Source of the DNA: Porifericola rhodea
Lineage (GTDB): Bacteria; Bacteroidota; Bacteroidia; Cytophagales; Cyclobacteriaceae
Assembly: GCF_030506305.1 (NCBI RefSeq)
Contig: NZ_CP119421.1
Coordinates: forward strand, 4,046,501-4,110,500
Direction: 5' to 3'
Length of the DNA stretch: 64,000 bases
Shown: positions 1 through 7,529 of the stretch, in pieces
How the letters are laid out: each line of letters begins with the position of its first letter
How positions within the stretch are numbered: position 1 is the first letter of the stretch
Position numbers and translations under genes: made by a program
Notes under the pieces: model-generated
What the model saw: only the letters and a program-made list of their open reading frames with translations
Database searches by the model: none
What the model was told of the DNA's origin: nothing

Positions 1-405
1 ATGATTACTATTAAGTCTACTTACTCTGGAGAATTACGAACAGAAAATATTCATATCAAGTCTCAGGAAAAAGTCATTACAGATGCACCTACAGACAATA
101 ATGGTAGAGGAGAAGCATTTTCCCCAACTGACTTGGTATGTGCTTCTTTGTGCAGTTGCATGATGACAATTATGGGTATAAGAGCACAGAAAAATGATAT
201 TTCTCTGGAAGGTCTGGAAGCTGACGTCACCAAGGTGATGGCTTCAAGTCCTCGTAAAATCTCAAAAATAAAAATTGAATTTCGTCTTAAAAAAACGAAT
301 GCCACCGACTCACAGATTGCTATGCTGAAAGATGCAGCACTGACTTGTCCGGTGGCTTTAAGCTTAAACCCTGATATTAAACAGGATGTTTCTTTTAATT
401 TCTAA
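1..405 (+). CDS. OsmC/Ohr family protein
   Basis: The 134-residue protein fits the OsmC/Ohr fold, a thiol peroxidase-like family that reduces hydroperoxides in the cytoplasm or acts as a YhfA-like protein of unclear substrate. The two family cysteines are visible, one in the LCSCMMT helix near residue 52 and one in LTCPVALSL near residue 116. The FSPTDLV stretch before the first cysteine is typical of the family. The start ATG is the first base of the window, so an upstream in-frame start cannot be excluded. It converges tail to tail on a bacilliredoxin gene with no base between the two stop codons, which fits a shared thiol-redox theme. Which OsmC subfamily it belongs to is not clear. Confidence 0.85.
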   Translation: MITIKSTYSGELRTENIHIKSQEKVITDAPTDNNGRGEAFSPTDLVCASLCSCMMTIMGIRAQKNDISLEGLEADVTKVMASSPRKISKIKIEFRLKKTNATDSQIAMLKDAALTCPVALSLNPDIKQDVSFNF

Positions 406-750
406 TTAAGCAAGTTTGGCAGCCTGCTCATTAATTTCTCTGTAAGAAATCCCCATGTGCGAATTATCATAGACGCATTTTCCGTCCTTGATAATAAGTA
501 CCTGGGGAGACTGATGGGTTATATTGAAGGTAGAAGCTACCTCATTAGAAATGTCTCTGTTTTTAATCAGATCCAGAAAGTAAGCTTGAATGTTTGCCTC
601 ATCAGTTTTCCAGTCACGCTCCAATCTATTTAACGCCATACTACTTATACTACAGCGTGTACTGTGCTTAAAAATAAGTATTGGCTGTAGGTTAGACTTT
701 TCTTTAATTTCTTGTAGAGTATCTACTTTATCTAGCTTATTCCAGTTCAT
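406..750 (-). CDS. ytxJ: Monothiol bacilliredoxin, YtxJ/BrxC family
   Basis: A 114-residue thioredoxin-fold protein matching the YtxJ (BrxC) family, which removes bacillithiol from S-bacillithiolated proteins in the cytoplasm. The diagnostic region is HSTRCSISSMAL near residues 29-40, with one active-site cysteine followed by I-S (C-x-S, monothiol type). A cis-Pro-like segment HQSPQVLII lies near residues 79-87, and the protein ends with a short helix. Its presence suggests that the organism makes bacillithiol, as many Bacteroidota do. It is convergent with the OsmC-like gene. The six-base gap to the gene upstream on the same strand (start 750, previous stop 757) suggests cotranscription. Confidence 0.8.
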   Translation of the reverse strand: MNWNKLDKVDTLQEIKEKSNLQPILIFKHSTRCSISSMALNRLERDWKTDEANIQAYFLDLIKNRDISNEVASTFNITHQSPQVLIIKDGKCVYDNSHMGISYREINEQAAKLA

Positions 751-756
751 AAGAGT

Positions 757-1833
757 TTAATAATACCAAATTTCACTTTCTTCCTTATCATATCTGGGTT
801 TACGTTCCTTCTCTTTTGCGCTTTTAGGAAGGTCGTTCTTTTTAAAGATATGAGAAATTATTAATCTCCAACGTCTGTATTGTTCTTTTTGTTCGTATGA
901 GCGCATCGTTTTCCCTTTTAAGTGGTATACGCTAGGGTGCATATCCTTTCCGGGCTTACGCATTCTGATATCGCCATCGTACTGATGAACTTTTGCCGAT
1001 AACTTTTTAAAGTGCCGAGTTCTTGCCTTCAGGGTTGGTACTTTAATCTGGCCATGGTAAGAAGTATAAGAAGCAGCTTTATCTTTTTCCTTCTTTACTT
1101 TATACATTCCCGCGCTCTGAAGGTCAGAAGACTGCCTTTCGTTGATTTTAATCTGTCGTTTTGGCTTAGCAATTCTTATACCTCCTGAGTAAAAATTCAT
1201 ATACTCAGCTTTGTATTGAAATTGTTTGTCTACTCTTTTTTGAGGAGCCCTGCGAATATTTCCCTGATACAGGTGTTGGTCTTTGGCTAGCTGTTCGTAG
1301 TCAACCTTCTTTCTCTTTATAGTACCCTGATAATCGGTTCCCTCCGTACCTTCTATCTCTTTCTTCCTTTTTAGCCTACCTTGAAAAGTGCTGGGTTTAT
1401 TTCGGTTAAAAGTTCTCTGCCAAAAACTTTCTCGGGGTTTGTCCTGACCTTCTTCATAGGCAGGTTCATTATTGACAGGAGCGTCATAGGGGCTATTATT
1501 GTAATTGAGGGTTTTGCTGGCAGGCTGCTGATAGTTATCTCTATGTTTCTTTTTTTTGCCTTTAGAAGCAGGACGTTGGTAATTGTCTTTTGCCTTTGAG
1601 CTATTACCTACGCTGGCAGGCTGCTTGTAAGCGTCTTTAATTTTGATCGGTTTTTTAACCTCTTTGGCTTCTCTTGGCTTCTTTTTTTTCTTTGCTACTT
1701 TAACGGTTGGTAGTTTCCCCTCATTGGACTGGGCATAAGCTTCTCCGTTGATCCCACTAAGCAGGAGTACAAAAATCACCAATATAACACAGTGAAGAGG
1801 GTGTAAGAAATGTGTAAGTATTCTATTTTTCAC
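757..1833 (-). CDS. Secreted, highly basic repeat protein of unknown function
   Basis: Not recognised. The 358 residues start with a signal peptide (hydrophobic core near residues 14-28, AYAQ cleavage-like end near 35). A Lys-rich region follows with three copies of a D-[AN]-Y-[KQ]-[QR]-PAS motif (about residues 67-105). The C-terminal two thirds hold six spaced copies of an aromatic-x-G-x-[IL]-basic motif (FQGRLKRK, YQGTIKRK, YQGNIRRA, YSGGIRIA, YHGQIKVP, YDGDIRMR). The protein ends in EIWYY. It is extremely basic, so a nucleic-acid, LPS or polyanion-binding envelope role is conceivable, but that is inference. It follows a small lipoprotein-like gene by 32 bases, probably as one unit. Confidence 0.6.
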   Translation of the reverse strand: MKNRILTHFLHPLHCVILVIFVLLLSGINGEAYAQSNEGKLPTVKVAKKKKKPREAKEVKKPIKIKDAYKQPASVGNSSKAKDNYQRPASKGKKKKHRDNYQQPASKTLNYNNSPYDAPVNNEPAYEEGQDKPRESFWQRTFNRNKPSTFQGRLKRKKEIEGTEGTDYQGTIKRKKVDYEQLAKDQHLYQGNIRRAPQKRVDKQFQYKAEYMNFYSGGIRIAKPKRQIKINERQSSDLQSAGMYKVKKEKDKAASYTSYHGQIKVPTLKARTRHFKKLSAKVHQYDGDIRMRKPGKDMHPSVYHLKGKTMRSYEQKEQYRRWRLIISHIFKKNDLPKSAKEKERKPRYDKEESEIWYY

Positions 1834-1865
1834 AGATAGAAACTATCGTTGAAGCCCAGCGTAGT

Positions 1866-2081
1866 TTAGTTTTTCACTCTTCCGTTTTTGTCAAATTTAA
1901 TTTTGGAGCTACTGCCCAACTGATCTTTATCAGCTTTATTGAGGTGCGAAAAAGAAGGGCAGGGTATAGCATGGCTACGGCATGATGAAAGCCAAAACGA
2001 ACCTAGTACCAATACCAGAACCATTTTGATTATTTTTGAGCCTAGAATTGAAGTACTTTTTGACTTGCTGAAATGTTTCAT
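1866..2081 (-). CDS. Small lipoprotein-like protein
   Basis: A 71-residue protein of unknown function. A basic N-terminus is followed by a hydrophobic segment (KMVLVLVLGSFWLSSC, about residues 19-34) ending at a cysteine that could be lipidated. The mature part is only about 38 residues and ends with the basic tail KIKFDKNGRVKN. Start ATG with no obvious Shine-Dalgarno, as usual in this phylum. It precedes the basic secreted repeat protein on the same strand, and the two may form a cassette. The small size lowers certainty, but the lipobox-like end supports a real gene. Confidence 0.5.
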   Translation of the reverse strand: MKHFSKSKSTSILGSKIIKMVLVLVLGSFWLSSCRSHAIPCPSFSHLNKADKDQLGSSSKIKFDKNGRVKN

Positions 2082-2244
2082 TCTTACAGTTTTAAATGGT
2101 AAATCAATAGCTTAAAGATACGTGCAAGAGAGGTGCCATACCCTACGAATTTTAGCTATCATTACATCCATGTACTACAGTAGAAAGTTTTAGATTTTGA
2201 ATAATTCTATAGGGCTTTAATGGGTACTTGCTAAAAACAAAAAA

Positions 2245-2265
2245 ATCTCACCACAGGGGTGAGAT
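2245..2265 (-). terminator. Intrinsic terminator of the TSGGS-repeat gene
   Basis: Eight-base-pair inverted repeat ATCTCACC / GGTGAGAT with a five-base loop. Read on the minus strand it is followed by a run of seven T and then GTTTTT, the expected layout for an intrinsic terminator about 90 bases after the stop codon of the leftward gene ending at 2357. Confidence 0.7.
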
Positions 2266-2356
2266 CTTTAGTCTTCAGTAATACATCATCTATTCAGACT
2301 ACTCAGCATATTGCTGTTTTATAAATACATAGGGTTAATGTGTGTTGTTTTCTGAT

Positions 2357-3325
2357 CTAGTTAGAAGCTTCTGCACGATGATAATCCAGGTTTACTGATC
2401 CTCCTGATGTTTTCATAGTTACCGGCACGCCACCACCATTCATTCTGCCTTCTATACTATTTTTTTCGGCTTCGCCGGTAAAATTGTTAAGTTTAGTATT
2501 AACTCGGTTTCCGGATAAATCTAAATCTACCCCTGCACCTTCTGGTATGACAGCGTTAATACTGCCTCCACTAGTTTTAAGTGTAAGGTAATCTCCCAGA
2601 TCATTAACATAAGCTTTTATACTTCCGCCACTGGTGTGGGCATCAATTCCGCCGCTTACATCTTCTAAAAATATACTCCCGCCAGAAGTATGTAATTTTA
2701 GGTCACCGCGAGAGTTATATGCACGTATAGAGCCCCCGCTAGTCCTTCCATTAAGAACACCCTCATATTTATCTATATTTATGCTTCCTCCAGAGGTACT
2801 TGCTTCTGTAAATCCAGTAATTCTATCAAAACTTAGGCTTCCTCCACTTGTCTTCACCTGATGCTCACCTTCCAGGCGATTCATATTTATGGAACCCCCA
2901 CTGGTGTTTAGATTAGCTGACATGGCATATGGTACATCTACCTCAAAAGAAATGCTTAGGCTATTATTCCAGCTTCTACTCCTTTTTTCAGCTTCTGCAT
3001 AAATTGTATTGCCTTCCTTACGTATGCTGATGTCATAGTTTTCCAGTGCTTCTTCTATATCATCTTCATCACTACCAAACCAGCTGCTGGCACCATTCTG
3101 TTTAACGTACATTCTTACTTCTACCTCGTTGCCGCTATGGCCAGAAACGGTTATGCTTCCTCCGGAGGTGCGAACATTTAATTTGGCAGGTGTTTTTACC
3201 GTATAATTTTTAATGATATATGGGTCTTGGTCGTTAGTCTTATCAGGGATATGAATATTAAAAGCTGTAAGACCTATAATACAGCAGAGAAAAGCTGGTA
3301 GTAGGTAGTTACGGTAAGGTTTCAT
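2357..3325 (-). CDS. Exported TSGGS-repeat beta-helix protein (DUF4097-like)
   Basis: A 322-residue exported protein: signal peptide of about 25 residues, then a repetitive body. The motif TSGGS[ILV] occurs nine times at intervals of roughly 15-40 residues from about residue 53 to 310, mostly followed by short beta-strand-like runs. This is the pattern of the DUF4097/DUF2807-type right-handed beta-strand repeat proteins common in Bacteroidota. Between repeats 1 and 2 there is a longer insert with an acidic stretch (SDEDDIEEALENYD). Function is unknown for this family; location is probably periplasm or cell surface. A double inverted repeat lies about 100 bases upstream of the start, and an intrinsic terminator lies downstream. 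Confidence 0.75.
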   Translation of the reverse strand: MKPYRNYLLPAFLCCIIGLTAFNIHIPDKTNDQDPYIIKNYTVKTPAKLNVRTSGGSITVSGHSGNEVEVRMYVKQNGASSWFGSDEDDIEEALENYDISIRKEGNTIYAEAEKRSRSWNNSLSISFEVDVPYAMSANLNTSGGSINMNRLEGEHQVKTSGGSLSFDRITGFTEASTSGGSINIDKYEGVLNGRTSGGSIRAYNSRGDLKLHTSGGSIFLEDVSGGIDAHTSGGSIKAYVNDLGDYLTLKTSGGSINAVIPEGAGVDLDLSGNRVNTKLNNFTGEAEKNSIEGRMNGGGVPVTMKTSGGSVNLDYHRAEASN

Positions 3326-3427
3326 AGTATTATTGGTTAAGTTTTGTTTCTAGGGTTTCATATGTTGTGCCACCCTTTTAATGTGTTGTAATTCAGTGTT
3401 TTATGTGATGTGTTGCCCTTCTGATTT

Positions 3428-3461
3428 GTTCGTATGCGAACAAGCTTGTTCATTATTGAAC
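3428..3461. promoter_or_regulatory. Tandem GTTC-N6-GAAC operator-like array
   Basis: Four half-sites alternate at exact 10-base spacing: GTTC at 3428, GAAC at 3438, GTTC at 3448 and GAAC at 3458. The two dyads are 20 bases apart, two helical turns, and their flanks also match (TTGTTC on the left, GAACA on the right). The middle half-sites form the perfect palindrome GAACAAGCTTGTTC. The array overlaps the 3' end of the gene ending at 3453 and lies about 100 bases upstream of the TSGGS-repeat gene. It is probably a binding site for a dimeric repressor; the regulator is unknown. Confidence 0.55.
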
Positions 3462-3854
3462 ACCTTGATTAGTTTCTAAGGGGCTCTCTTGTTTATACCT
3501 GGATTGATCGCGATTTGAAAAAAATACAACCAGGCAGTAAACACCTATTGCCGTACCCAAAGGGAAAACAAGAAGGTAAAAGCAGCCCAGTGGTAAAATA
3601 AAATTATCAGCCCAGCCTTTCTGTTTAGTCAGGCCTATTCCAACAATTACAGAGGGTAATACAAAAAGCAAAATTAGCATGATGCTTCCTGCCAGAGAAA
3701 CAATCTTAAAAAGGGCTGGCATTCTATTTTCAAATACCATGGGATCTTCTAAAGGAAAGGCAAAAAGTAGGGTGCAGGCTAAAGTAATCATTAAGAGAAA
3801 GAATCCTCCGCTTATGATGAATATATAACCTAAGATACGTTTTTGGTGGTCCAT
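3453..3854 (-). CDS. Small integral membrane protein, unknown function
   Basis: A 133-residue protein with three predicted membrane segments: about residues 9-34, 50-72 and 86-110. A hydrophilic Gln/Arg-rich tail of about 20 residues follows. No catalytic motif is visible. It lies 127 bases upstream of the TSGGS-repeat gene on the same strand and probably shares its regulation; the operator-like array sits between them and includes its stop codon. Small membrane proteins beside DUF4097-type genes are common, but no specific family was recognised. Confidence 0.55.
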   Translation of the reverse strand: MDHQKRILGYIFIISGGFFLLMITLACTLLFAFPLEDPMVFENRMPALFKIVSLAGSIMLILLFVLPSVIVGIGLTKQKGWADNFILPLGCFYLLVFPLGTAIGVYCLVVFFSNRDQSRYKQESPLETNQGVQ

Positions 3855-4050
3855 GATAAGGTCTTTTGATAAATTTAGGCCAAAGTACTATGTTTTGCAA
3901 GGTACTATGTGGAAATTATACGCCACTCGCTTCTTTTAGTTGACTAGCTGACAATTTTTTTTCATTTTTTTGAAATACGATTGCGATGATGGCCTTTTGA
4001 GAAAATCTTATAAGCTTTGCTTAAATTATAGGATCAAGGAATTTTTATAA

Positions 4051-4365
4051 ATGAGGCCCCAGCAAGAAGTACTAAACTCCGCTGTCGTCAAAATAAAACA
4101 GCAGTTTGACATCAGTGTCAATTGTAATGATGCTGACCCGAAAAAGATGCTCAATATGATGCGGGAAGAGGTTAGAAGAATAGTGAGCCATTGCCTCGCT
4201 CATGATATTAACCAATTGTTGCGTCTGCTTTACCGTGTAGATGTAAATGAAGAAGATGTAAAATTAGCACTTACCAAAGCAGAGCCAGATACTGAACTAG
4301 CCAGACTGATCGTTGAGCGTGAACTAGAAAAAGCAAAAACAAGAATAAGCTATCGTAACAAATAA
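4051..4365 (+). CDS. Conserved small protein of unknown function
   Basis: A 104-residue soluble, mostly helical protein. The first ATG follows a 196-base divergent intergenic region. It has no signal peptide or membrane segment. The middle (about residues 29-60) contains MLNMMREEVRRIVSHCLAHDINQLLRLLYRVDV, which reads as two amphipathic helices, and the end is charged. It is three bases upstream of csaA and then murF-alr, so it is the first gene of a tight operon. The cellular role cannot be inferred beyond this context. Confidence 0.6.
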   Translation: MRPQQEVLNSAVVKIKQQFDISVNCNDADPKKMLNMMREEVRRIVSHCLAHDINQLLRLLYRVDVNEEDVKLALTKAEPDTELARLIVERELEKAKTRISYRNK

Positions 4366-4368
4366 GCT

Positions 4369-4704
4369 ATGGACTACATCAATTGGAATGATTTTACCAA
4401 AGTAGATATCAGAATTGGTACTATAATTAAAGCACAGCCTTTTCCTGAAGCGCGAAAACCAGCTTATCAGCTTTGGGTAGATCTTGGAGGTTTAGGAGTA
4501 AAAAAAACAAGTGCACAGATTACTCAAAACTACCAAGCTGAAGATTTGCTAAACAAGCAGGTAATTTGTGTTTGTAATTTTCCTCCCAAACAAATTGGGC
4601 CATTTATGTCTGAAATTTTAGTAACAGGTTTTGAGGATGAGAATGGAAATATTGTACTCTCTACAGTAGATACTCAAGTACCTAACGGTAAAAAGCTTCA
4701 CTAA
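4369..4704 (+). CDS. csaA: tRNA-binding / secretion chaperone CsaA
   Basis: A 111-residue protein that is a complete CsaA, the stand-alone form of the tRNA-binding OB domain found in MetRS and PheRS. The start DFTKVDIRIGTI, the segment KPAYQLWVDLG, and the C-terminal run of VCNFPPKQIGPFMSE-like residues are characteristic. CsaA binds tRNA and has been reported as a chaperone for exported proteins in Bacillus; its role here is not known. It lies three bases after the preceding gene and two bases before murF-alr. Confidence 0.9.
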   Translation: MDYINWNDFTKVDIRIGTIIKAQPFPEARKPAYQLWVDLGGLGVKKTSAQITQNYQAEDLLNKQVICVCNFPPKQIGPFMSEILVTGFEDENGNIVLSTVDTQVPNGKKLH

Positions 4705-4706
4705 GC

Positions 4707-7175
4707 ATGAATTTTAAAGAACTAATACAGCTTACGTCTGCCCAAACGATAGCCCTGCCTAAGCCGGAGCGGGAGGTATTATATTTACTTACAGATAGCC
4801 GGCAGGCCTTAGTACAAAATGAGTCCGTTTTTTTTGCTATTAGAGGGGCTAATCATGATGGGCATCAATTTATACAAGCTTTGTACGAACGTGGCTGTAG
4901 ACAGTTTGTCGTAGAAAAAATACCAGAAATTTCATTACCGGATGCTAACATAGGCCTTGTAGATTATTCTATTCATGCACTACAGGCTGTGGCTGCTGCA
5001 CATCGCCAACAGTTTAATTTCCCTGTCATTGGTATTACGGGAAGTAATGGTAAAACAATTGTTAAAGAGTGGCTAAGTCAGATTTTGGTAAGTCAGCTAA
5101 AGGTGGTAAAAAGCCCAAAAAGCTATAATTCCCAGCTCGGAGTACCTATATCTGTCTGGCAGCTTAAAGAAGACTATCAGGTAGCGCTGATTGAGGCCGG
5201 TATCTCACGTCCCGGCGAAATGGAGAATTTAGAAGAAGTAATTCAACCCAGCATTGGTATTTTTACTAATCTGGGTCCCGCACATGATCAGGGCTTTACA
5301 GATCGTATGCATAAAGCTGAAGAGAAAGCCAAACTTTTCGTAAAAGCAGATTTTGTTGTTTATCGTAAAGACTACCCGGAAATAGATCAGGTGCTTAGTG
5401 CGCAAAAATCTGAAAGCTCACTCATCAGTTGGACTACTAAAGAGACGCTTCCGGCAAAATACATGGTGACTTTTCAAGCTAAAGGAGAGGAGAGCAGACT
5501 ACAAGTGAGGCAAGGTGCGCGGCTGTGGCAATTTGATGCTGCTTTCACTGATAGTGCTTCTCTAGAAAACCTGACACATTGCATAATTTATCTGCTGTTT
5601 ACCAATTGGTCTGAGGCCGATATTCAACAGGGAATATGGCAGCTCAAACAGGTAAGCATGCGCATGGAACTTAAAGAAGGTGTAAACCAGTGTTATCTCT
5701 TAGATGATAGCTATAGTAATGATTTATCTGGATTAAAGCTGGCGCTGGATTACCTGCAAAGACAATCTCAAAATGAAAGTAATACAGTTATTATTTCTGA
5801 TTTGCTGGAAAGTGCTTATGCAGATGAAGACCTTTATAGTAAAGTAGCACAACTTTTACAGATTTATGGAATAAAAAAGCTGATTCTTATAGGTGAGCGA
5901 AGTGGGGCACATCTCCAAAAGTTTAAGCTGGAAGGAGGAAGCTTAGCTCATTACAACAGTACTGAAGCTTTTTTAGCGGTATTGCAAACATCTGATTTTT
6001 TTAGAGAAAATATTTTAGTGAAAGGGGCCAGAAAGTTCGGCTTTGAGCGTATCGTTAGAAAGCTACAGCAGAAAATTACCAGCACTACTTTAGAGATAAA
6101 TCTGGACGCAATTATCCACAACCTAAATTATATCCGTGGCCTTCTGGAGCCTCAAACCCGCTTGATGGTAATGGTGAAGGCATTTTCTTATGGTGGTTCT
6201 ACCTTTGAAATTGCCAACCTGCTACAGTACCATAGAGTAGATTATCTGGCTGTAGCCTATGCTGATGAAGGTGTAACCTTAAGACAGCACGGAATCAACA
6301 TCCCGGTACTGGTGCTTAACCCTTCTCCCGAAGCATTCGGACTGATGATAGAGTACAAACTGGAACCTGAAATTTACAACATGAGTATGCTTAAGCAGTG
6401 GCATGCAACGGCCAGGCAGTATCTGAATGTACCAAAAATTCATATTAAACTAGATACGGGTATGCATCGGCTGGGCTTTATGGTGTCAGAAATGAACGAA
6501 CTACTTCTGTTTTTGCAGGAGAATAAATCTATAAAGCTTAGTAGTATTTTCAGCCATTTGGTGGCTTCAGAAGACGAGTTAGAAGATAAGTTTAGCCTGC
6601 ATCAAATTGAACAGTTTGAAGATATGTACCAGCAAATTTCTCAAGTGCTGGGGTATTTTCCTTTAAAGCACATACTTAATAGTGGAGGTATATTAAGGTT
6701 GCCCCAATATCAGTTTGATATGGTTCGTCTGGGCATTGGGTTATACGGTGTGGATGTTAGGGCGGGAGTAAATTCTGCATTGAGGCCAATCAGCACGCTT
6801 AAAACTATTATTTCGCAAATCAAGACATTAGAAGCAGGGGAGACAGTTGGCTACAATCGCAGAGGCAAAATTAATGAAGCTACCCGTGTAGCTACTCTGG
6901 CTATTGGCTATGCTGATGGCCTGGATCGTCGGTTGGGAAACGGAAACCTTAAAGTGTACATCCATGGTAAAGCAGCACCTACCATAGGAAATATCTGTAT
7001 GGATATGTGTATGGTTAATATAGGAAATATAGATGTTGAAGAAGGTGACGAAGTAATCATATTTGGTGAAGAGCAAGCTGTAAGTGTTTTGGCAGCTAGC
7101 ATGCGAACTATTCCGTACGAAGTGCTTACAAATATTAGTGCTCGGGTAAAAAGAGTGTTTTATTCTGAGACCTAA
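4707..7175 (+). CDS. murF: Bifunctional MurF ligase / alanine racemase
   Basis: An 822-residue fusion of two consecutive steps in D-Ala-D-Ala use for peptidoglycan. Residues about 1-450 are MurF (UDP-MurNAc-tripeptide:D-Ala-D-Ala ligase), with the ATP loop GITGSNGKTIVKEW near 110-123. Residues about 460-822 are a PLP-dependent alanine racemase, with the PLP lysine in MVMVKAFSYGG near residue 490, the arginine in DMVRLGIGLYG, and the catalytic tyrosine in VGYNRRG. The lysine motif differs from the usual VKANAYGHG, as in other Bacteroidota fusions. This fused architecture is typical of the phylum. Translation starts two bases after csaA. Confidence 0.93.
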   Translation: MNFKELIQLTSAQTIALPKPEREVLYLLTDSRQALVQNESVFFAIRGANHDGHQFIQALYERGCRQFVVEKIPEISLPDANIGLVDYSIHALQAVAAAHRQQFNFPVIGITGSNGKTIVKEWLSQILVSQLKVVKSPKSYNSQLGVPISVWQLKEDYQVALIEAGISRPGEMENLEEVIQPSIGIFTNLGPAHDQGFTDRMHKAEEKAKLFVKADFVVYRKDYPEIDQVLSAQKSESSLISWTTKETLPAKYMVTFQAKGEESRLQVRQGARLWQFDAAFTDSASLENLTHCIIYLLFTNWSEADIQQGIWQLKQVSMRMELKEGVNQCYLLDDSYSNDLSGLKLALDYLQRQSQNESNTVIISDLLESAYADEDLYSKVAQLLQIYGIKKLILIGERSGAHLQKFKLEGGSLAHYNSTEAFLAVLQTSDFFRENILVKGARKFGFERIVRKLQQKITSTTLEINLDAIIHNLNYIRGLLEPQTRLMVMVKAFSYGGSTFEIANLLQYHRVDYLAVAYADEGVTLRQHGINIPVLVLNPSPEAFGLMIEYKLEPEIYNMSMLKQWHATARQYLNVPKIHIKLDTGMHRLGFMVSEMNELLLFLQENKSIKLSSIFSHLVASEDELEDKFSLHQIEQFEDMYQQISQVLGYFPLKHILNSGGILRLPQYQFDMVRLGIGLYGVDVRAGVNSALRPISTLKTIISQIKTLEAGETVGYNRRGKINEATRVATLAIGYADGLDRRLGNGNLKVYIHGKAAPTIGNICMDMCMVNIGNIDVEEGDEVIIFGEEQAVSVLAASMRTIPYEVLTNISARVKRVFYSET

Positions 7176-7529
7176 AAACAGATACTTAATTCTTCTTTAT
7201 TAATTTCTTACAAAATAAACATTTGAAATATGTCTCATGTGTTTGTTAATTATTCTTTAAAAACAATAATTATATGCTAATCATTTAAAATTTGACTGAA
7301 AACTATGCTATTATTTTAAACTAATCAGCAGATGCTTATGAAATCTTTTGTTTATAAATAAAATAATAGAATTAAATTTTGAATTTAAGTTTAGTTTGTT
7401 TTAGATTTGATTGATAACAGCGAGAAAGTCAATACAATGTATTGTATGTAAAGTTTGCTGCAGAATATCTTTAATACAGTACTGTTCTCTCTCGCACTGC
7501 TACCATTGACTAACTAAAATGGCTAAACT
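7176..7529. other. AT-rich regulatory region upstream of the SusC/SusD operon
   Basis: This 354-base stretch holds no gene. It is very AT-rich up to about 7410, with an AT-only inverted repeat TTAAATT/AATTTAA around 7372-7388. The last 110 bases contain the two operator-like palindromes listed separately. No clean TTTG-N19-TAnnTTTG promoter was seen; TAAAGTTTG at 7449-7457 is one base too long for the consensus. Confidence 0.5.
7432..7447. promoter_or_regulatory. Operator-like palindrome upstream of susC-like gene
   Basis: ATACAATGTATTGTAT: seven-base arms with a two-base centre, about 83 bases before the susC-like start. A second perfect palindrome, ACAGTACTGT, lies at 7476-7485. Both are in the region where a promoter would be expected, so a regulator may bind here. 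The cognate regulator is not in the neighbourhood. Confidence 0.4.

Noticed and set aside
4707-7175. MurF-Alr as a novel fusion.
   Set aside because: This fusion is known across Bacteroidota, so it is annotated but not reported as new.
7372-7388. TTAAATT-TTG-AATTTAA dyad upstream of the SusC operon.
   Set aside because: Low-complexity AT sequence in a region of similar composition; likely chance.
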